20,076 nt of DNA from Leucobacter sp. (GTDB taxonomy: Bacteria > Actinomycetota > Actinomycetes > Actinomycetales > Microbacteriaceae). The position numbers were made by a program, and so were the translations under genes. The stretch is from contig JAPSIU010000017.1 of assembly GCA_031178565.1 (NCBI GenBank), positions 1 to 20,076 of the forward strand, in the 5' to 3' direction. Every line of letters begins with the position of its first letter. Positions within the stretch are counted from its first letter, which is position 1. This document shows, piece by piece, positions 1 to 8,394 of this stretch. Under the pieces are notes generated by a model. That model searched no databases. It saw only the letters and a program-made list of their open reading frames with translations, and was not told where the DNA came from.

Positions 1-541
1 GCAGGATGAACACGACGATGCCCGCGATGCCGATGACGTTGTTGAGCACCGGCGCCCAGGTGAAGGGTCCGAACACGCTTCTGGCGTTCAGCACCTCGCC
101 GAGCACGGTGTAGAGGCCGTAGAAGACGATCTGCGGGAGGCACCAGTACGCGAATCCGGTCGCGAGGGCCAGTTGCGGGCCCTTCCAGTCGAGAGCCGTG
201 AGATGCACGATCCACGGCGCCGCGAGCATCGCGATGACGGTGACGCCGAACAGCGCGACGGAGATCAGCGTGAGGAGCTTGTTGATGTATCCGGCCCCGC
301 CGTCCGGCCCGTGGGCGGCTCTGACGATCTGCGGTACGAGCACGGCGTTGAGCATGCCGCCCAGCAGGATCATGTACAGCGTGTTCGGCAGCAGGTTGCC
401 GTTCGCGAACGCATCGGCCGAGACGGCGCCCACGGAGCCGATCGCGTACGCCAGCAGGACGGCCTTCACGAGGCCGAGGATCCGCGACACCATCGTGCCC
501 GAGGCCATCACCGCGCTCGCGCGGATGAGTCCCGCGGCCAT
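1..541 (-). CDS. murJ: Lipid II flippase MurJ (MviN family), N-terminal part, runs off the left edge
   Basis: This is the first 180 residues of a polytopic membrane protein of the MurJ/MviN family, which flips the lipid-linked peptidoglycan precursor across the cytoplasmic membrane. The product begins MAAGLIRASAVMASGTMVSR, followed by ILGLVKAVLL, the typical MurJ opening of a short amphipathic stretch and then a Ser/Arg-Ile-Leu-Gly motif. Further on it has DAFANGNLLPNTLYMILLGG and MLNAVLVPQIVRA, the family's conserved first helices (A-D-A-F and L-P-N/N-x-L/F signatures). Hydrophobic segments follow to the edge. The ATG at 541-539 overlaps the TGA of the upstream Fem gene (TGATG), so translation is probably coupled and both serve wall assembly. 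The family is normally 500 residues or more, so most of the gene lies outside the window. Confidence 0.9.
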   Translation of the reverse strand, partial: MAAGLIRASAVMASGTMVSRILGLVKAVLLAYAIGSVGAVSADAFANGNLLPNTLYMILLGGMLNAVLVPQIVRAAHGPDGGAGYINKLLTLISVALFGVTVIAMLAAPWIVHLTALDWKGPQLALATGFAYWCLPQIVFYGLYTVLGEVLNARSVFGPFTWAPVLNNVIGIAGIVVFIL

Positions 542-1614
542 CAGTAGTACGGGTCTTTCCGCACGGCGAGCGACCAGCGCCGCGCGAGACGGTCCCCGAG
601 CCTCACCCAGAACGCATACGCCCCGGGCTTCAGCGGCAGGTCGAAGGCGCCGGCGTAGTCGGTGATCTCGGGCGAGAACGAGCGCTTGAACTGGCCCACG
701 CCGTGCAGGGGGTGCTCGCGATCGTCGGCGCGATCCGAGGGCGGGGCGCCGCAGAGGTCGTGGAGCACGGCGCCGCGCTCGTTCGCCCAGCGGATGACCT
801 CCCACTGCAGGGCGTGCGACGCGCCGTAGGCGGTCTTCGCCCGCACCGAGGCGCCGTCCTTGTACGTCGTCTTGCGGCCGAGCGCCATCGCGTACGCTCC
901 GGCGATCAGGGCCCCGTCGCGATGGGCGAGGAACATCTGCCCCGAGCCGGCGCGCTCGAAGCGCTGCCAGAACTCCCGGTAGTAGCGCTCGGACCGCAGG
1001 ACGAAGCGTCCCTCCGCGGTCTCGCGCAGCAGGCGGTAGAGCTCCGCGCAGTTCTCATCCGTGGCGGCCACTCGAGTCACCTCGATGCCGTCGCGGCGGG
1101 CGCGGTTGATCGAGTTGCGCGCCTTCTTCCCGAGCTTCGCGAGCAGGCCGTCCTCCGGACCGGACACGTCCACGAGCACGGTCGACGAGTTCGGGATGAT
1201 CCGCACGGTGTCCCGATAGCCCGCCCGCAGGATCGCGTCGCGCGCCTCAGGTCCGATCCGCGGCTCGATCTTCAGCAGGAACGCGCCTCGGGAGCGCGCG
1301 AGCACCGCGACGGCGGCCGCGACCTCGAGGACCGCCGAGGCGTCCTCGCCCGCGGGGCCGGCCGGCAGGTGCCACCACTCCCCCAGCAGCGGGACGCGCT
1401 TCGCCAGCACGCCCACGGCGACGGCGGATCGGCCGGGCCGATCCACCAGCACACGATGCTGCCGATAGCCGCCCTCGCGCTCCTTCACATCGAGGTAGGC
1501 CTCGCCGGCCCACACCTCGCCGCCCCCCGGGTTCGCGGCGACGAGCGCGTCCCAGCGGGCGCGCTCGTCATCACTCTCGAAACGGGCGACCGCGCGAGAT
1601 GCAGGGGAGATCAC
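541..1614 (-). CDS. FemX/FemAB-type peptidyltransferase (GNAT-like, peptidoglycan interpeptide bridge)
   Basis: This 357-residue protein belongs to the FemABX family, which uses aminoacyl-tRNA to add amino acids to the lipid II stem peptide in the cytoplasm. Visible family features are a basic segment around residues 170-185 (KLGKKARNSINRARRDG), the second GNAT half with LAHRDGALIAGAYAMALG and YKDGASVRAKTAYGASHALQ, and the C-terminal HPLHGVGQFKRSFSPEI block. The length suits a compact actinobacterial Fem protein. The start is a GTG at 1614-1612, three bases after the RNase J stop, and the gene ends overlapping murJ by one base. The order RNase J, Fem, MurJ suggests one transcript. The acceptor residue cannot be deduced from sequence. 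A general GNAT acyltransferase is less likely given the whole-length fit. Confidence 0.85.
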   Translation of the reverse strand: MISPASRAVARFESDDERARWDALVAANPGGGEVWAGEAYLDVKEREGGYRQHRVLVDRPGRSAVAVGVLAKRVPLLGEWWHLPAGPAGEDASAVLEVAAAVAVLARSRGAFLLKIEPRIGPEARDAILRAGYRDTVRIIPNSSTVLVDVSGPEDGLLAKLGKKARNSINRARRDGIEVTRVAATDENCAELYRLLRETAEGRFVLRSERYYREFWQRFERAGSGQMFLAHRDGALIAGAYAMALGRKTTYKDGASVRAKTAYGASHALQWEVIRWANERGAVLHDLCGAPPSDRADDREHPLHGVGQFKRSFSPEITDYAGAFDLPLKPGAYAFWVRLGDRLARRWSLAVRKDPYY

Positions 1615-1617
1615 GCC

Positions 1618-3294
1618 CTACACCACCACCACGAGGGGGACGATCATCGCCTTGCGGCGCAGCTTGGTGCCCACCCAGCGTCCGATCGTGCGGCGCACGA
1701 TCTGCTGCAGCTGGTGGTGATCCGTCATCCCGTCCTTCATCGCGCTCTCGAGCGCCTCGGCGATCTGAGGCTTGATCTTGTCGAAGACCTGCTGGTCCTC
1801 CGCGACGCCCTTGGCGTGGATCTCGGGGCCCGAGACGATCTGCGCGAGGCTCGTCTCGACGACCGTGATCACCGAGATGAACCCCTCCTCGGCGAGCGTG
1901 CGGCGGTCCCGCAGGTCGTCGTCGGTCACCCGTCCGACGCTCTTGCCGTCGACGTAGATGAGTTCCGTGTCGAGCTGCCCGACCGCGCGGGCGACCCCGT
2001 CGGCGAGGTCGACGACGGTGCCGTTCTCGGCGATCACGGTGCGGTTCTGCGGCACACCGGTCTCGATCGCGAGGGCGGCGTTCGCCGCGAGCATGCGGTA
2101 CTCGCCGTGGATCGGCATGACGTTCTTCGGCTGCACGATGTTGTAGCAGTACAGCAGCTCGCCGGCGGCGGCGTGGCCCGAGACGTGCACCTTGGCGTTG
2201 CCCTTGTGCACCACGTTGGCGCCGAGCTTCATGAGGCCGTCGATGATCCGGTAGACCGAGGTCTCGTTGCCCGGGATCAGGCTCGAGGCGAGGATCACGG
2301 TGTCGCCGGCGCCCACCTCGATCTGGTGCTCGCGGTTCACCATGCGGCTGAGGACCGCCATCGGCTCGCCCTGCGATCCGGTCGACATGTACACGATGCG
2401 GTGGTCGGGGATGTCGCCGCTCTTCTTGAGATCGACCAGCACCCCGTCCGGCACCTCGAGGTATCCGAGGTCGGCGGCGATCTTCATGTTGCGCACCATC
2501 GAGCGGCCGAGCAGCACGACGCGCCGCCCGTTCGCCTGGGCCGCGTCGAGCACCTGCTGCACGCGATGCACGTGGCTGGAGAAGCTCGCGACGACGACCT
2601 TGCCCGGTGTCTTGGCGATGACCTGCTCGATCACGGGCCCGATGTTCTTCTCGGCGGGGGTGAACCCCGGCACGTCGGCGTTCGTCGAGTCGGTCATGAA
2701 GAGGTCGACGCCCTCCTCGCCGAGCCGTGCGAAGGCGCGCAGGTCGGTGATCCTGCCGTCGAGGGGCAGCTGATCCATCTTGAAGTCGCCCGTGCCGATC
2801 ACGAGACCGGCGTCCGTTCGGATCGCGACCGCGAGCGCATCGGGGATCGAGTGGTTGACCGCGATGAACTCGAGGTCGAAGGGGCCGTACTGCACGCGGT
2901 CGTCCTCGGCGACCACGCGGGTCACAGGCCGGATCCGGTGCTCCTTGAGCTTCGCCGCCACGAAGGCGAGCGTGAGCTGGGAACCGACGAGCGGGATGTC
3001 CTCGCGCTTCTTCAGCAGATAGGGGACTCCGCCGATGTGGTCCTCGTGCCCGTGCGTCAGCACGACGGCCACGATGTCGCCGAGGCGATCCTCGATCTTC
3101 GTGATGTCGGGCAGGATCAGGTCGATGCCGGGGTGGTGCACCTCGGGGAAGAGCACACCGCAGTCCACGACGAGCAGTTTGCCGTCGATCTCGTACACCG
3201 TCATGTTGCGGCCGACCTCGCCGAGGCCTCCCAGCGGGGTGATCCTGAGTGTGCCCGGGTCGAGAGCGGGCGGGGCGTATGGGGGGTTGGGCAC
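1618..3294 (-). CDS. rnj: Ribonuclease J
   Basis: The 558-residue product is an RNase J, a metallo-beta-lactamase/beta-CASP nuclease with endo- and 5'-to-3' exonucleolytic activity in mRNA turnover and rRNA maturation. It has the zinc motif THGHEDHIGG (H81, H83, D85, H86). It also has GTGDFKMD and FMTDSTNADVPGFTPAEK, the beta-CASP region with VYMSTGSQGEP, and HVSGHAAAGELLY. The length matches actinobacterial RNase J. A longer frame runs upstream into dapA, but I chose the GTG at 3294 because AGGAGG lies four bases before it and the conserved region starts just after (LRITPLGGLGEVGRNM). The C terminus ends in four valines encoded by a GTG run. It lies 14 bases after dapA, an arrangement common in actinobacteria. 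Confidence 0.95.
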   Translation of the reverse strand: MPNPPYAPPALDPGTLRITPLGGLGEVGRNMTVYEIDGKLLVVDCGVLFPEVHHPGIDLILPDITKIEDRLGDIVAVVLTHGHEDHIGGVPYLLKKREDIPLVGSQLTLAFVAAKLKEHRIRPVTRVVAEDDRVQYGPFDLEFIAVNHSIPDALAVAIRTDAGLVIGTGDFKMDQLPLDGRITDLRAFARLGEEGVDLFMTDSTNADVPGFTPAEKNIGPVIEQVIAKTPGKVVVASFSSHVHRVQQVLDAAQANGRRVVLLGRSMVRNMKIAADLGYLEVPDGVLVDLKKSGDIPDHRIVYMSTGSQGEPMAVLSRMVNREHQIEVGAGDTVILASSLIPGNETSVYRIIDGLMKLGANVVHKGNAKVHVSGHAAAGELLYCYNIVQPKNVMPIHGEYRMLAANAALAIETGVPQNRTVIAENGTVVDLADGVARAVGQLDTELIYVDGKSVGRVTDDDLRDRRTLAEEGFISVITVVETSLAQIVSGPEIHAKGVAEDQQVFDKIKPQIAEALESAMKDGMTDHHQLQQIVRRTIGRWVGTKLRRKAMIVPLVVVV

Positions 3295-3298
3295 TGGG

Positions 3299-3304
3299 CC
3301 TCCT
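3299..3304 (-). promoter_or_regulatory. Shine-Dalgarno AGGAGG deciding the rnj start
   Basis: AGGAGG on the minus strand is followed by CCCA and then GTG at 3294. It lies in the short gap after the dapA stop and supports the GTG start over upstream in-frame codons that would overlap dapA. It contrasts with the neighbouring dapA, folA and thyA starts, which have no such motif. Confidence 0.75.
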
Positions 3305-3308
3305 GTTG

Positions 3309-4286
3309 TTAGCGGGTGGTGCCTGCGATTTGTGGCAGAGCACCGCCGGCAGCCGCGTTGCGGTCCGGCCGGAAGTTCGAGAGGTCGACGTCGGGCACGT
3401 CCGTCACGAGTGCGAGCTCGTCCTCGATGAGGGCGGCCTCCCACTCTTCGGGGCCGACGAGGGGAAGGCGCACGCGCGGGCTGCCGATGCGGCCGAGCCC
3501 GTGCAGGATGTACTTCGCCGCGACGGTACCCGGAACGTGGGTCATGACGGCGCGCACGAGGGGTTCGAGGCGCTGGTGGGCGTCTCGCGCCGTATGCAGA
3601 TCGCCCGCGTTGACCGCGTCGACGATCGCACGGTAGGGTGCCGCGGCGATGTTCGCGGTGACGCCGATGAGGCCGGTGGCCCCGATCGACAGATGCGGCA
3701 GCACGTTCGCGTCGTCGCCCGAGAAGTACATGAGGTCGGTCTGGTTGAGCACGCGGCTGACCTCGCTGAAGTCGCCCTTGGCGTCCTTCACCGCGAGGAT
3801 GTTCGGGTGCTTCGCGAGGCGCAGGATCGTCTCGTACCTGATGGGCACGCCGGTGCGTCCGGGGATGTCGTAGAGGATCACGGGCAGGTCGGTCGCGTCG
3901 GCGACCATCCGGAAGTGTGTGAGCAGGCCGGCCTGGGTGGGCTTGTTGTAGTACGGGGTGACGATCATCACACCATCGGCGCCGGCCTTCTCGCTGGCCT
4001 TGTAGAGCTCGATGGCGTGCGCGGTCTCGTTGGATCCGCCGCCCGTGATGATCTTCGCGCGCCCGTTCGAGACCGACTTCGCGACCTCGACGAGCTTGAT
4101 CTTCTCGGGATCGGTGAGCGTGGAGGTCTCTCCCGTGGTGCCGGTGACCACGATGCCGTCCGCGCCGCTCGCGATGCAGTCGTCGATGTGCTTCTCGGTC
4201 GCGGTCCAGTCGACCTCGCCATCCGCCTGGAACGGGGTTACGAGCGCGACGAGGACCTGTCCGAAGGGATTCTCTGGGTTTGCCAC
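3309..4286 (-). CDS. dapA: 4-hydroxy-tetrahydrodipicolinate synthase
   Basis: DapA condenses pyruvate with aspartate semialdehyde, the first committed step to diaminopimelate and lysine. The 325-residue protein shows the TIM-barrel family motifs. VTGTTGE holds the catalytic Thr (T50/T51), VTPYYNKPTQ supplies the second-shell Tyr (Y112/Y113), VILYDIPGRTG has the catalytic Tyr Y139, and ILAVKDAKGD carries the Schiff-base lysine K167. It is about 25-30 residues longer than typical DapA, mainly from a C-terminal Ala/Gly tail. The start is GTG at 4286, chosen because a TAGCCT box ends six bases upstream and the DapA core begins directly. No Shine-Dalgarno is visible. It lies just downstream of folA and upstream of rnj. 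Confidence 0.96.
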   Translation of the reverse strand: MANPENPFGQVLVALVTPFQADGEVDWTATEKHIDDCIASGADGIVVTGTTGETSTLTDPEKIKLVEVAKSVSNGRAKIITGGGSNETAHAIELYKASEKAGADGVMIVTPYYNKPTQAGLLTHFRMVADATDLPVILYDIPGRTGVPIRYETILRLAKHPNILAVKDAKGDFSEVSRVLNQTDLMYFSGDDANVLPHLSIGATGLIGVTANIAAAPYRAIVDAVNAGDLHTARDAHQRLEPLVRAVMTHVPGTVAAKYILHGLGRIGSPRVRLPLVGPEEWEAALIEDELALVTDVPDVDLSNFRPDRNAAAGGALPQIAGTTR

Positions 4287-4292
4287 CTCACT

Positions 4293-4298
4293 AGGCTA
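4293..4298 (-). promoter_or_regulatory. Putative -10 box (TAGCCT) for a leaderless dapA, overlapping the folA stop
   Basis: TAGCCT fits TANNNT. It is followed by six bases (AGTGAG) and the GTG start of dapA, so transcription would begin at or next to the start codon. The first three bases of the box are the TAG stop codon of folA (4298-4296). No convincing -35 was seen, which is common for actinobacterial promoters. Confidence 0.45.
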
Positions 4299-4853
4299 CC
4301 CGACGTTGCCCCGGGAGTTCCCCCGTCGATCGCTCTCGGCCGTGTCGGACTCGGCTGCGCCGCGAACCCAGCGCTCGATGCGGTATCCGAGGCCCGTCTT
4401 CGAGAGCTGCGGGCCTCCGGGATCGGCCAACTCCCACTCGGGGCCGATCTCGGGCGCGAATGTGTCGGCGTCCGGCACGTCGAGCTCGATCCGCGTCACG
4501 ACGAGTTCATCGGCGACCGGCATGGCGGCGCGGAACAGCTCGCCGCCCCCGAGGATCCACGCCCGCTCCTCCGACAGCGGCGCGAGAGCCCCCTCGAGCG
4601 AGTGCGCGATCGTCGCCCCGGGCGCCTCGTAGCCGGCGTCGCGCGTCACGACGACGTTCTCCCGCCCGGGCAGCGGGCGGACGCGCTCCGGCAGCGACTC
4701 CCACGTGCGCCGACCCATCACGACCGGCGCTCCGAGCGTCGTGCGCTTGAAGTGGGCGAGGTCCTCCGGCAGATGCCACGGCAGCTCGCCGTCGCGGCCG
4801 ATCGCGCCACCGCGGGCCTCGGCCCAGATCATCCCGAGTCTCGTTCGTGCCAT
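4296..4853 (-). CDS. folA: Dihydrofolate reductase
   Basis: The 185-residue enzyme reduces dihydrofolate to tetrahydrofolate with NADPH and regenerates the cofactor consumed by the adjacent thymidylate synthase. Family marks include GMIWAEARGGAIGRDGELPW near the N terminus and WHLPEDLAHFK with the active-site acid D31. Also present are VMGRRTWESLP and the glycine-rich WILGGGELF. About 20 polar residues after the conserved GYRIERWV are an extra tail. An in-frame start at 4934 would overlap thyA, so I chose ATG 4853, where homology begins. A TACGAT box sits six bases upstream and no Shine-Dalgarno is visible. The thyA-folA order is a classic functional pair. Confidence 0.95.
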   Translation of the reverse strand: MARTRLGMIWAEARGGAIGRDGELPWHLPEDLAHFKRTTLGAPVVMGRRTWESLPERVRPLPGRENVVVTRDAGYEAPGATIAHSLEGALAPLSEERAWILGGGELFRAAMPVADELVVTRIELDVPDADTFAPEIGPEWELADPGGPQLSKTGLGYRIERWVRGAAESDTAESDRRGNSRGNVG

Positions 4854-4859
4854 GGGTCG

Positions 4860-4865
4860 ATCGTA
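4860..4865 (-). promoter_or_regulatory. Putative -10 box (TACGAT) for a leaderless folA
   Basis: TACGAT matches TANNNT and is separated by CGACCC (six bases) from the ATG of folA. It lies in the 40-base gap after thyA. The -35 region is GC-rich and unconvincing. The support is the spacing shared with the dapA, thyA, dapB and M16 peptidase starts. Confidence 0.4.
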
Positions 4866-4893
4866 GCGGCCCGCGGGGCGGAGCGACGAGGAT

Positions 4894-5703
<810 letters not shown>

Positions 5704-5709
5704 CCGGCC

Positions 5710-5715
5710 AGCTTA
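5710..5715 (-). promoter_or_regulatory. Putative -10 box (TAAGCT) for a leaderless thyA
   Basis: TAAGCT is followed by GGCCGG (six bases) and the GTG of thyA. The geometry would place the transcription start at the start codon. It would give thyA-folA-dapA transcription independent of the disrupted lipoprotein gene upstream. Confidence 0.4.
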
Positions 5716-5765
5716 CCGCCGCGCACTGCGAACCGGCAGGGGACGCGCCTCACGGCTGCGGCGGC

Positions 5766-6598
5766 TCAGCGCCGCGGCACCACCTCACGGGGTTCCGCGA
5801 TCGAGGCGTCCACGATTTCGCGATCGCCGAGCGGATGTTCGAGACGCAGCGTGAAATGCGTGTCGGGGTTGGCGGGGCAGGTGGCCAGCTGCTCTTCCAG
5901 ATGACGCACCCCCAGCACGAAAGCGACCTGCTGCTCGTCCTCTGCAAGCCCGACCACCTCCACGCGATCATCTGCAGAACGCCCACTCGCGCAGCTCTGC
6001 TCCCGCAGTATCAGCCGCACTTCGCGACTCTCGGGGTCGAGCGCCGCAGCGGGATCGAGCCAGACATCCGCGTTCAACAGATCCCCGAGCTGGGCGGAGA
6101 CCGAGCAGAGGCCGCCCCCGCCGGGCATCCACCCCAGTTCCAGATTCTCGGCGCCCTCCGCCTAGATGCGGAGCATATTGAAATCACTCTGAGTCCCGGG
6201 GTCTCGTTCCGGGTCCCCCTCTGGGATCTCACGCATCACCGTGAGCAGCGCGGGCGAGTCCTCGATGATGAACCAGCCCTCATCCACGAAACGATCGAAT
6301 CTCCCCGGGGCGAGCATCGCCTGTTCCAGGACGATCTGCCGGGTCTCGTTCAGCTCGCTCACCGAGCGCCGCTCGCGCAGAGCTTCGAGCGGCACCTCGA
6401 CCCCGTTGCAGGCGTACGTGCCGTCGAAGGAGTCGACCAGCGATGCGACGGCCGTTCCGGCCGGCGGCAACTCGGCCTGCGAGGCGGCCGACCCCGAGGT
6501 CCTGTCACCGTCCGTGACGCCGGTGATGACGCGGTGCACGCCGTCAATGCCAGGGCCAGCGTCGCCACGGCTCCGATCACCAGTCCGCCTCGCAGCAC
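5766..6598 (-). pseudogene. Broken actinobacterial lipoprotein gene (frameshift plus in-frame TAG)
   Basis: Three pieces add up to one lipoprotein. Starting at GTG 6598, a signal peptide (LRGGLVIGAVATLALALTAC) ends in a lipobox with its Cys at codon 21. The reading then has to slip by -1 somewhere in about 6440-6535 to reach the frame carrying ELPPAGTAVASLVDSFDG, TYACNGVEVPLEALRERR and DEGWFIIEDSPALLTVMREI. That frame stops at TAG 6164-6162, and the same frame reopens at once (AEGAENLELGW, then GGGLCSVSAQLGDLLNADVW). It continues through a Cys-containing C-terminal domain (REQSCASGRSADDR, LATCPANP, EHPLGDREIVDAS) to 5766. That ending resembles a conserved secreted actinobacterial family of unknown function. 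Two independent lesions argue for a pseudogene, although sequencing error at either site is possible. The gene starts 27 bases after the permease stop. Confidence 0.7.
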
Positions 6599-6625
6599 GA
6601 GCGCATCCGATCTCGGCCGGGATCC

Positions 6626-8224
6626 CTACGACCCCAGGCCGTCGTCGAACACGCTGATCGCGGAGGTGTCCTCGCTCGCGTCCGTCTTCGAGAGCACGGT
6701 CCCGCGGAAGAAATCGGGCGACTTCCTCGCCTGGAGGAGCATCAGGACGACGCCGATCCCGAGCACACCGACGCCGATGATCCCGACCAGCCCGATCCCC
6801 GCGATGTTGCTGCCGGAGCCGTATTCCGGACTCATGCTGTCGATCGTCGTCTGGACGAAGACGATGAGCAGCAGTACGCCGCCGATCCCGGGCAGAACGA
6901 TCTTGGAGATCACCGAGCCCGCCCCCTCGCGCGGGGCCGACTTGCGGAAGTACCAGGGGCTCGCGAGCGCGGTCACGCCGTAGTAGAAGCACACCATCAT
7001 GCCGAGCGCCGTGATCGTGTCCCACAGCACGTCCTCGCTGATGAAGCGCATGACCGCGTAGAACGCCGACGCGACGACGGAGGACCACAGCAGCGCGACG
7101 TAGGGCGACTTGTACTTCGGGTGGATCCTCTTGATCGACTGCGGCAGCGCCCGGTAGTGGGACATCGCGAGCAGGGTGCGCGCCGGGGAGATCGCCGTCG
7201 AGTTGATGGAGGCCATCGCGCTCACGAGGATCGCGATGGACAGCAGGATCGCGGCCGGCCCCATCACCGGGTGCGCGAGCGCGGCGAACACGTTCTCCGC
7301 GATGTCCGGGTTGTTGAGGCCGGTTCCGGTGTCCCCGAGACCCGCGTACCCGACCGTCGCGGCCGCCGTGCCGACGTAGAGCACGACGAGGATGCCGACG
7401 AGGATCATCGCGGCCTTGCTCTCGGTCGAGAGGCGCCCCTTCGAGGGCTTGGTCTCCTCGCCCATCGTCAGGATCGTGTCCCACCCCCAGTAGACGAAGA
7501 TCGACACGGAGATGCCGGCTGCGAAGGCGCTGAAGCCGTCGACCTCGAACGGGTTGAACCAGGAGAGCTCGGGAAGCCGCCCCTCGCCGTTCGCCGGATC
7601 GCCCGCTCCCACGAACATCGCGACGATGAACCACACGAGGACCGCCATCTGGAAGGCCACGGTGAGGTACTGGAAGATCTTGGTGGAGGTCATGCCGCGG
7701 TAGGAGATGACGGTCGCGAGCGCCATGAAGCCGAGGCAGACGATGATGTTGACGAACTTGTTGTCCGCGATCGCGGCGATCGACGGGTCTCCGACGAGGA
7801 TCCCGATCGACTGGAACAGGAACTCGACCGCGATGCCGGCCAGGTTCGAGAGCACGAGCACGGTCGCCGCGATGAGGCCCCAGCCCGCCATCCACCCGAT
7901 CCACGGGCCGAAGGCGCGGGTCGCCCAGGTGAAGGAGGTTCCCGAGTCCGGCATCGCGGTGTTGAGCGCGCGGTAGCCGAGCGCGACGAGCAGCATCGGG
8001 ATGAAGCCCATGAGGAAGATCGCCGGCGTCTGGTACCCGACCTCGCTCGCGGCCGGCCCGACCGCAGCGGTCAGCGTGTAGGCCGGGGCGCACGTCGAGA
8101 TGCCGATGACGAGAGCGCCGAGGACGCCGACCGTGCCGGGAGGAAGCCCCTTCTTGCTGATCCCGCTGACCGAATCGAGGGTCCGCGTGGCGGGCTCGGG
8201 TGCATTCAGATCGTATCTGGCCAT
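6626..8224 (-). CDS. APC-family amino acid permease
   Basis: This 532-residue polytopic membrane protein belongs to the amino acid-polyamine-organocation superfamily, proton-coupled amino acid transporters in the cytoplasmic membrane. The first helix region has VLGALVIGISTCAPAYTLTA, the unwound TM1 motif with its Gly/Ser run. ALNTAMPDSGTSFTWATRAF (TM3 region) and GPWIGWMAGWGLIAATVLVL are also typical. About twelve hydrophobic segments follow, with NSTAISPARTLLAMS near TM8. The C-terminal 50 residues are hydrophilic (QARKSPDFFRG and a Ser/Asp tail). I chose ATG 8224 (MARYDLNAPEPATRT), as the in-frame extension to 8296 is Arg/His-rich and unlike the family. A promoter-like pair lies about 100 bases upstream. 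The substrate is unknown. It may share a transcript with the broken lipoprotein gene. Confidence 0.88.
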   Translation of the reverse strand: MARYDLNAPEPATRTLDSVSGISKKGLPPGTVGVLGALVIGISTCAPAYTLTAAVGPAASEVGYQTPAIFLMGFIPMLLVALGYRALNTAMPDSGTSFTWATRAFGPWIGWMAGWGLIAATVLVLSNLAGIAVEFLFQSIGILVGDPSIAAIADNKFVNIIVCLGFMALATVISYRGMTSTKIFQYLTVAFQMAVLVWFIVAMFVGAGDPANGEGRLPELSWFNPFEVDGFSAFAAGISVSIFVYWGWDTILTMGEETKPSKGRLSTESKAAMILVGILVVLYVGTAAATVGYAGLGDTGTGLNNPDIAENVFAALAHPVMGPAAILLSIAILVSAMASINSTAISPARTLLAMSHYRALPQSIKRIHPKYKSPYVALLWSSVVASAFYAVMRFISEDVLWDTITALGMMVCFYYGVTALASPWYFRKSAPREGAGSVISKIVLPGIGGVLLLIVFVQTTIDSMSPEYGSGSNIAGIGLVGIIGVGVLGIGVVLMLLQARKSPDFFRGTVLSKTDASEDTSAISVFDDGLGS

Positions 8225-8326
8225 GTGAAATCCGTGCTTTCCGACGTGCAACCGCGCACGCATGTCCCGGCAGCGGTGGATCCTTGGCGGGGTCATCGGG
8301 GCCCCGGCCGCTGTCGTCCGCGGACG

Positions 8327-8357
8327 ATTGTAGGCCGGTGCTGCGATATTTCCCTAA
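8327..8357 (-). promoter_or_regulatory. Putative promoter of the APC permease (TTAGGG - 19 nt - TACAAT)
   Basis: TACAAT at 8332-8327 is a near-consensus -10 box. A weak -35 candidate TTAGGG lies 19 bases upstream, inside the first copy of a 20-bp duplication. Transcription would start near 8320 and leave a leader of about 95 bases before ATG 8224. Confidence 0.4.
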
Positions 8358-8394
8358 TCCTGGGGGGAAGCGGCTAATCCTGCGAAGAAGCGGC
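8355..8394. repeat. Imperfect 20-bp tandem duplication at the 3' end of the TPR gene
   Basis: Two 20-base units (8355-8374 and 8375-8394) both read TAATCCTG-N5-AAGCGGC and differ at three positions in the central five. The second copy encodes the last residues and the TAG stop of the membrane TPR protein. The first lies just downstream and overlaps the -35 region of the permease promoter. Confidence 0.7.

Noticed and set aside
703..3312. A very long open frame on the plus strand opposite rnj and the Fem gene
   Set aside because: It is the antisense shadow of GC-rich coding sequence. The product is rich in Arg, His, Asp and Val with no domain, while the minus strand encodes clear RNase J and Fem proteins.
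3295..3444. Upstream extension of RNase J to an ATG at 3444
   Set aside because: It would overlap dapA by about 135 bases and adds Arg-rich residues unlike the family. The GTG at 3294 has an AGGAGG site.
5761..5775. GCGGC-N5-GCCGC hairpin at the end of the broken lipoprotein gene as a terminator
   Set aside because: The stem is only five pairs, there is no following T tract, and such matches are frequent in GC-rich DNA.
7121..8377. Long plus-strand open frame opposite the permease
   Set aside because: It is Arg/Asp/Glu-rich without motifs, the antisense of transmembrane coding sequence.
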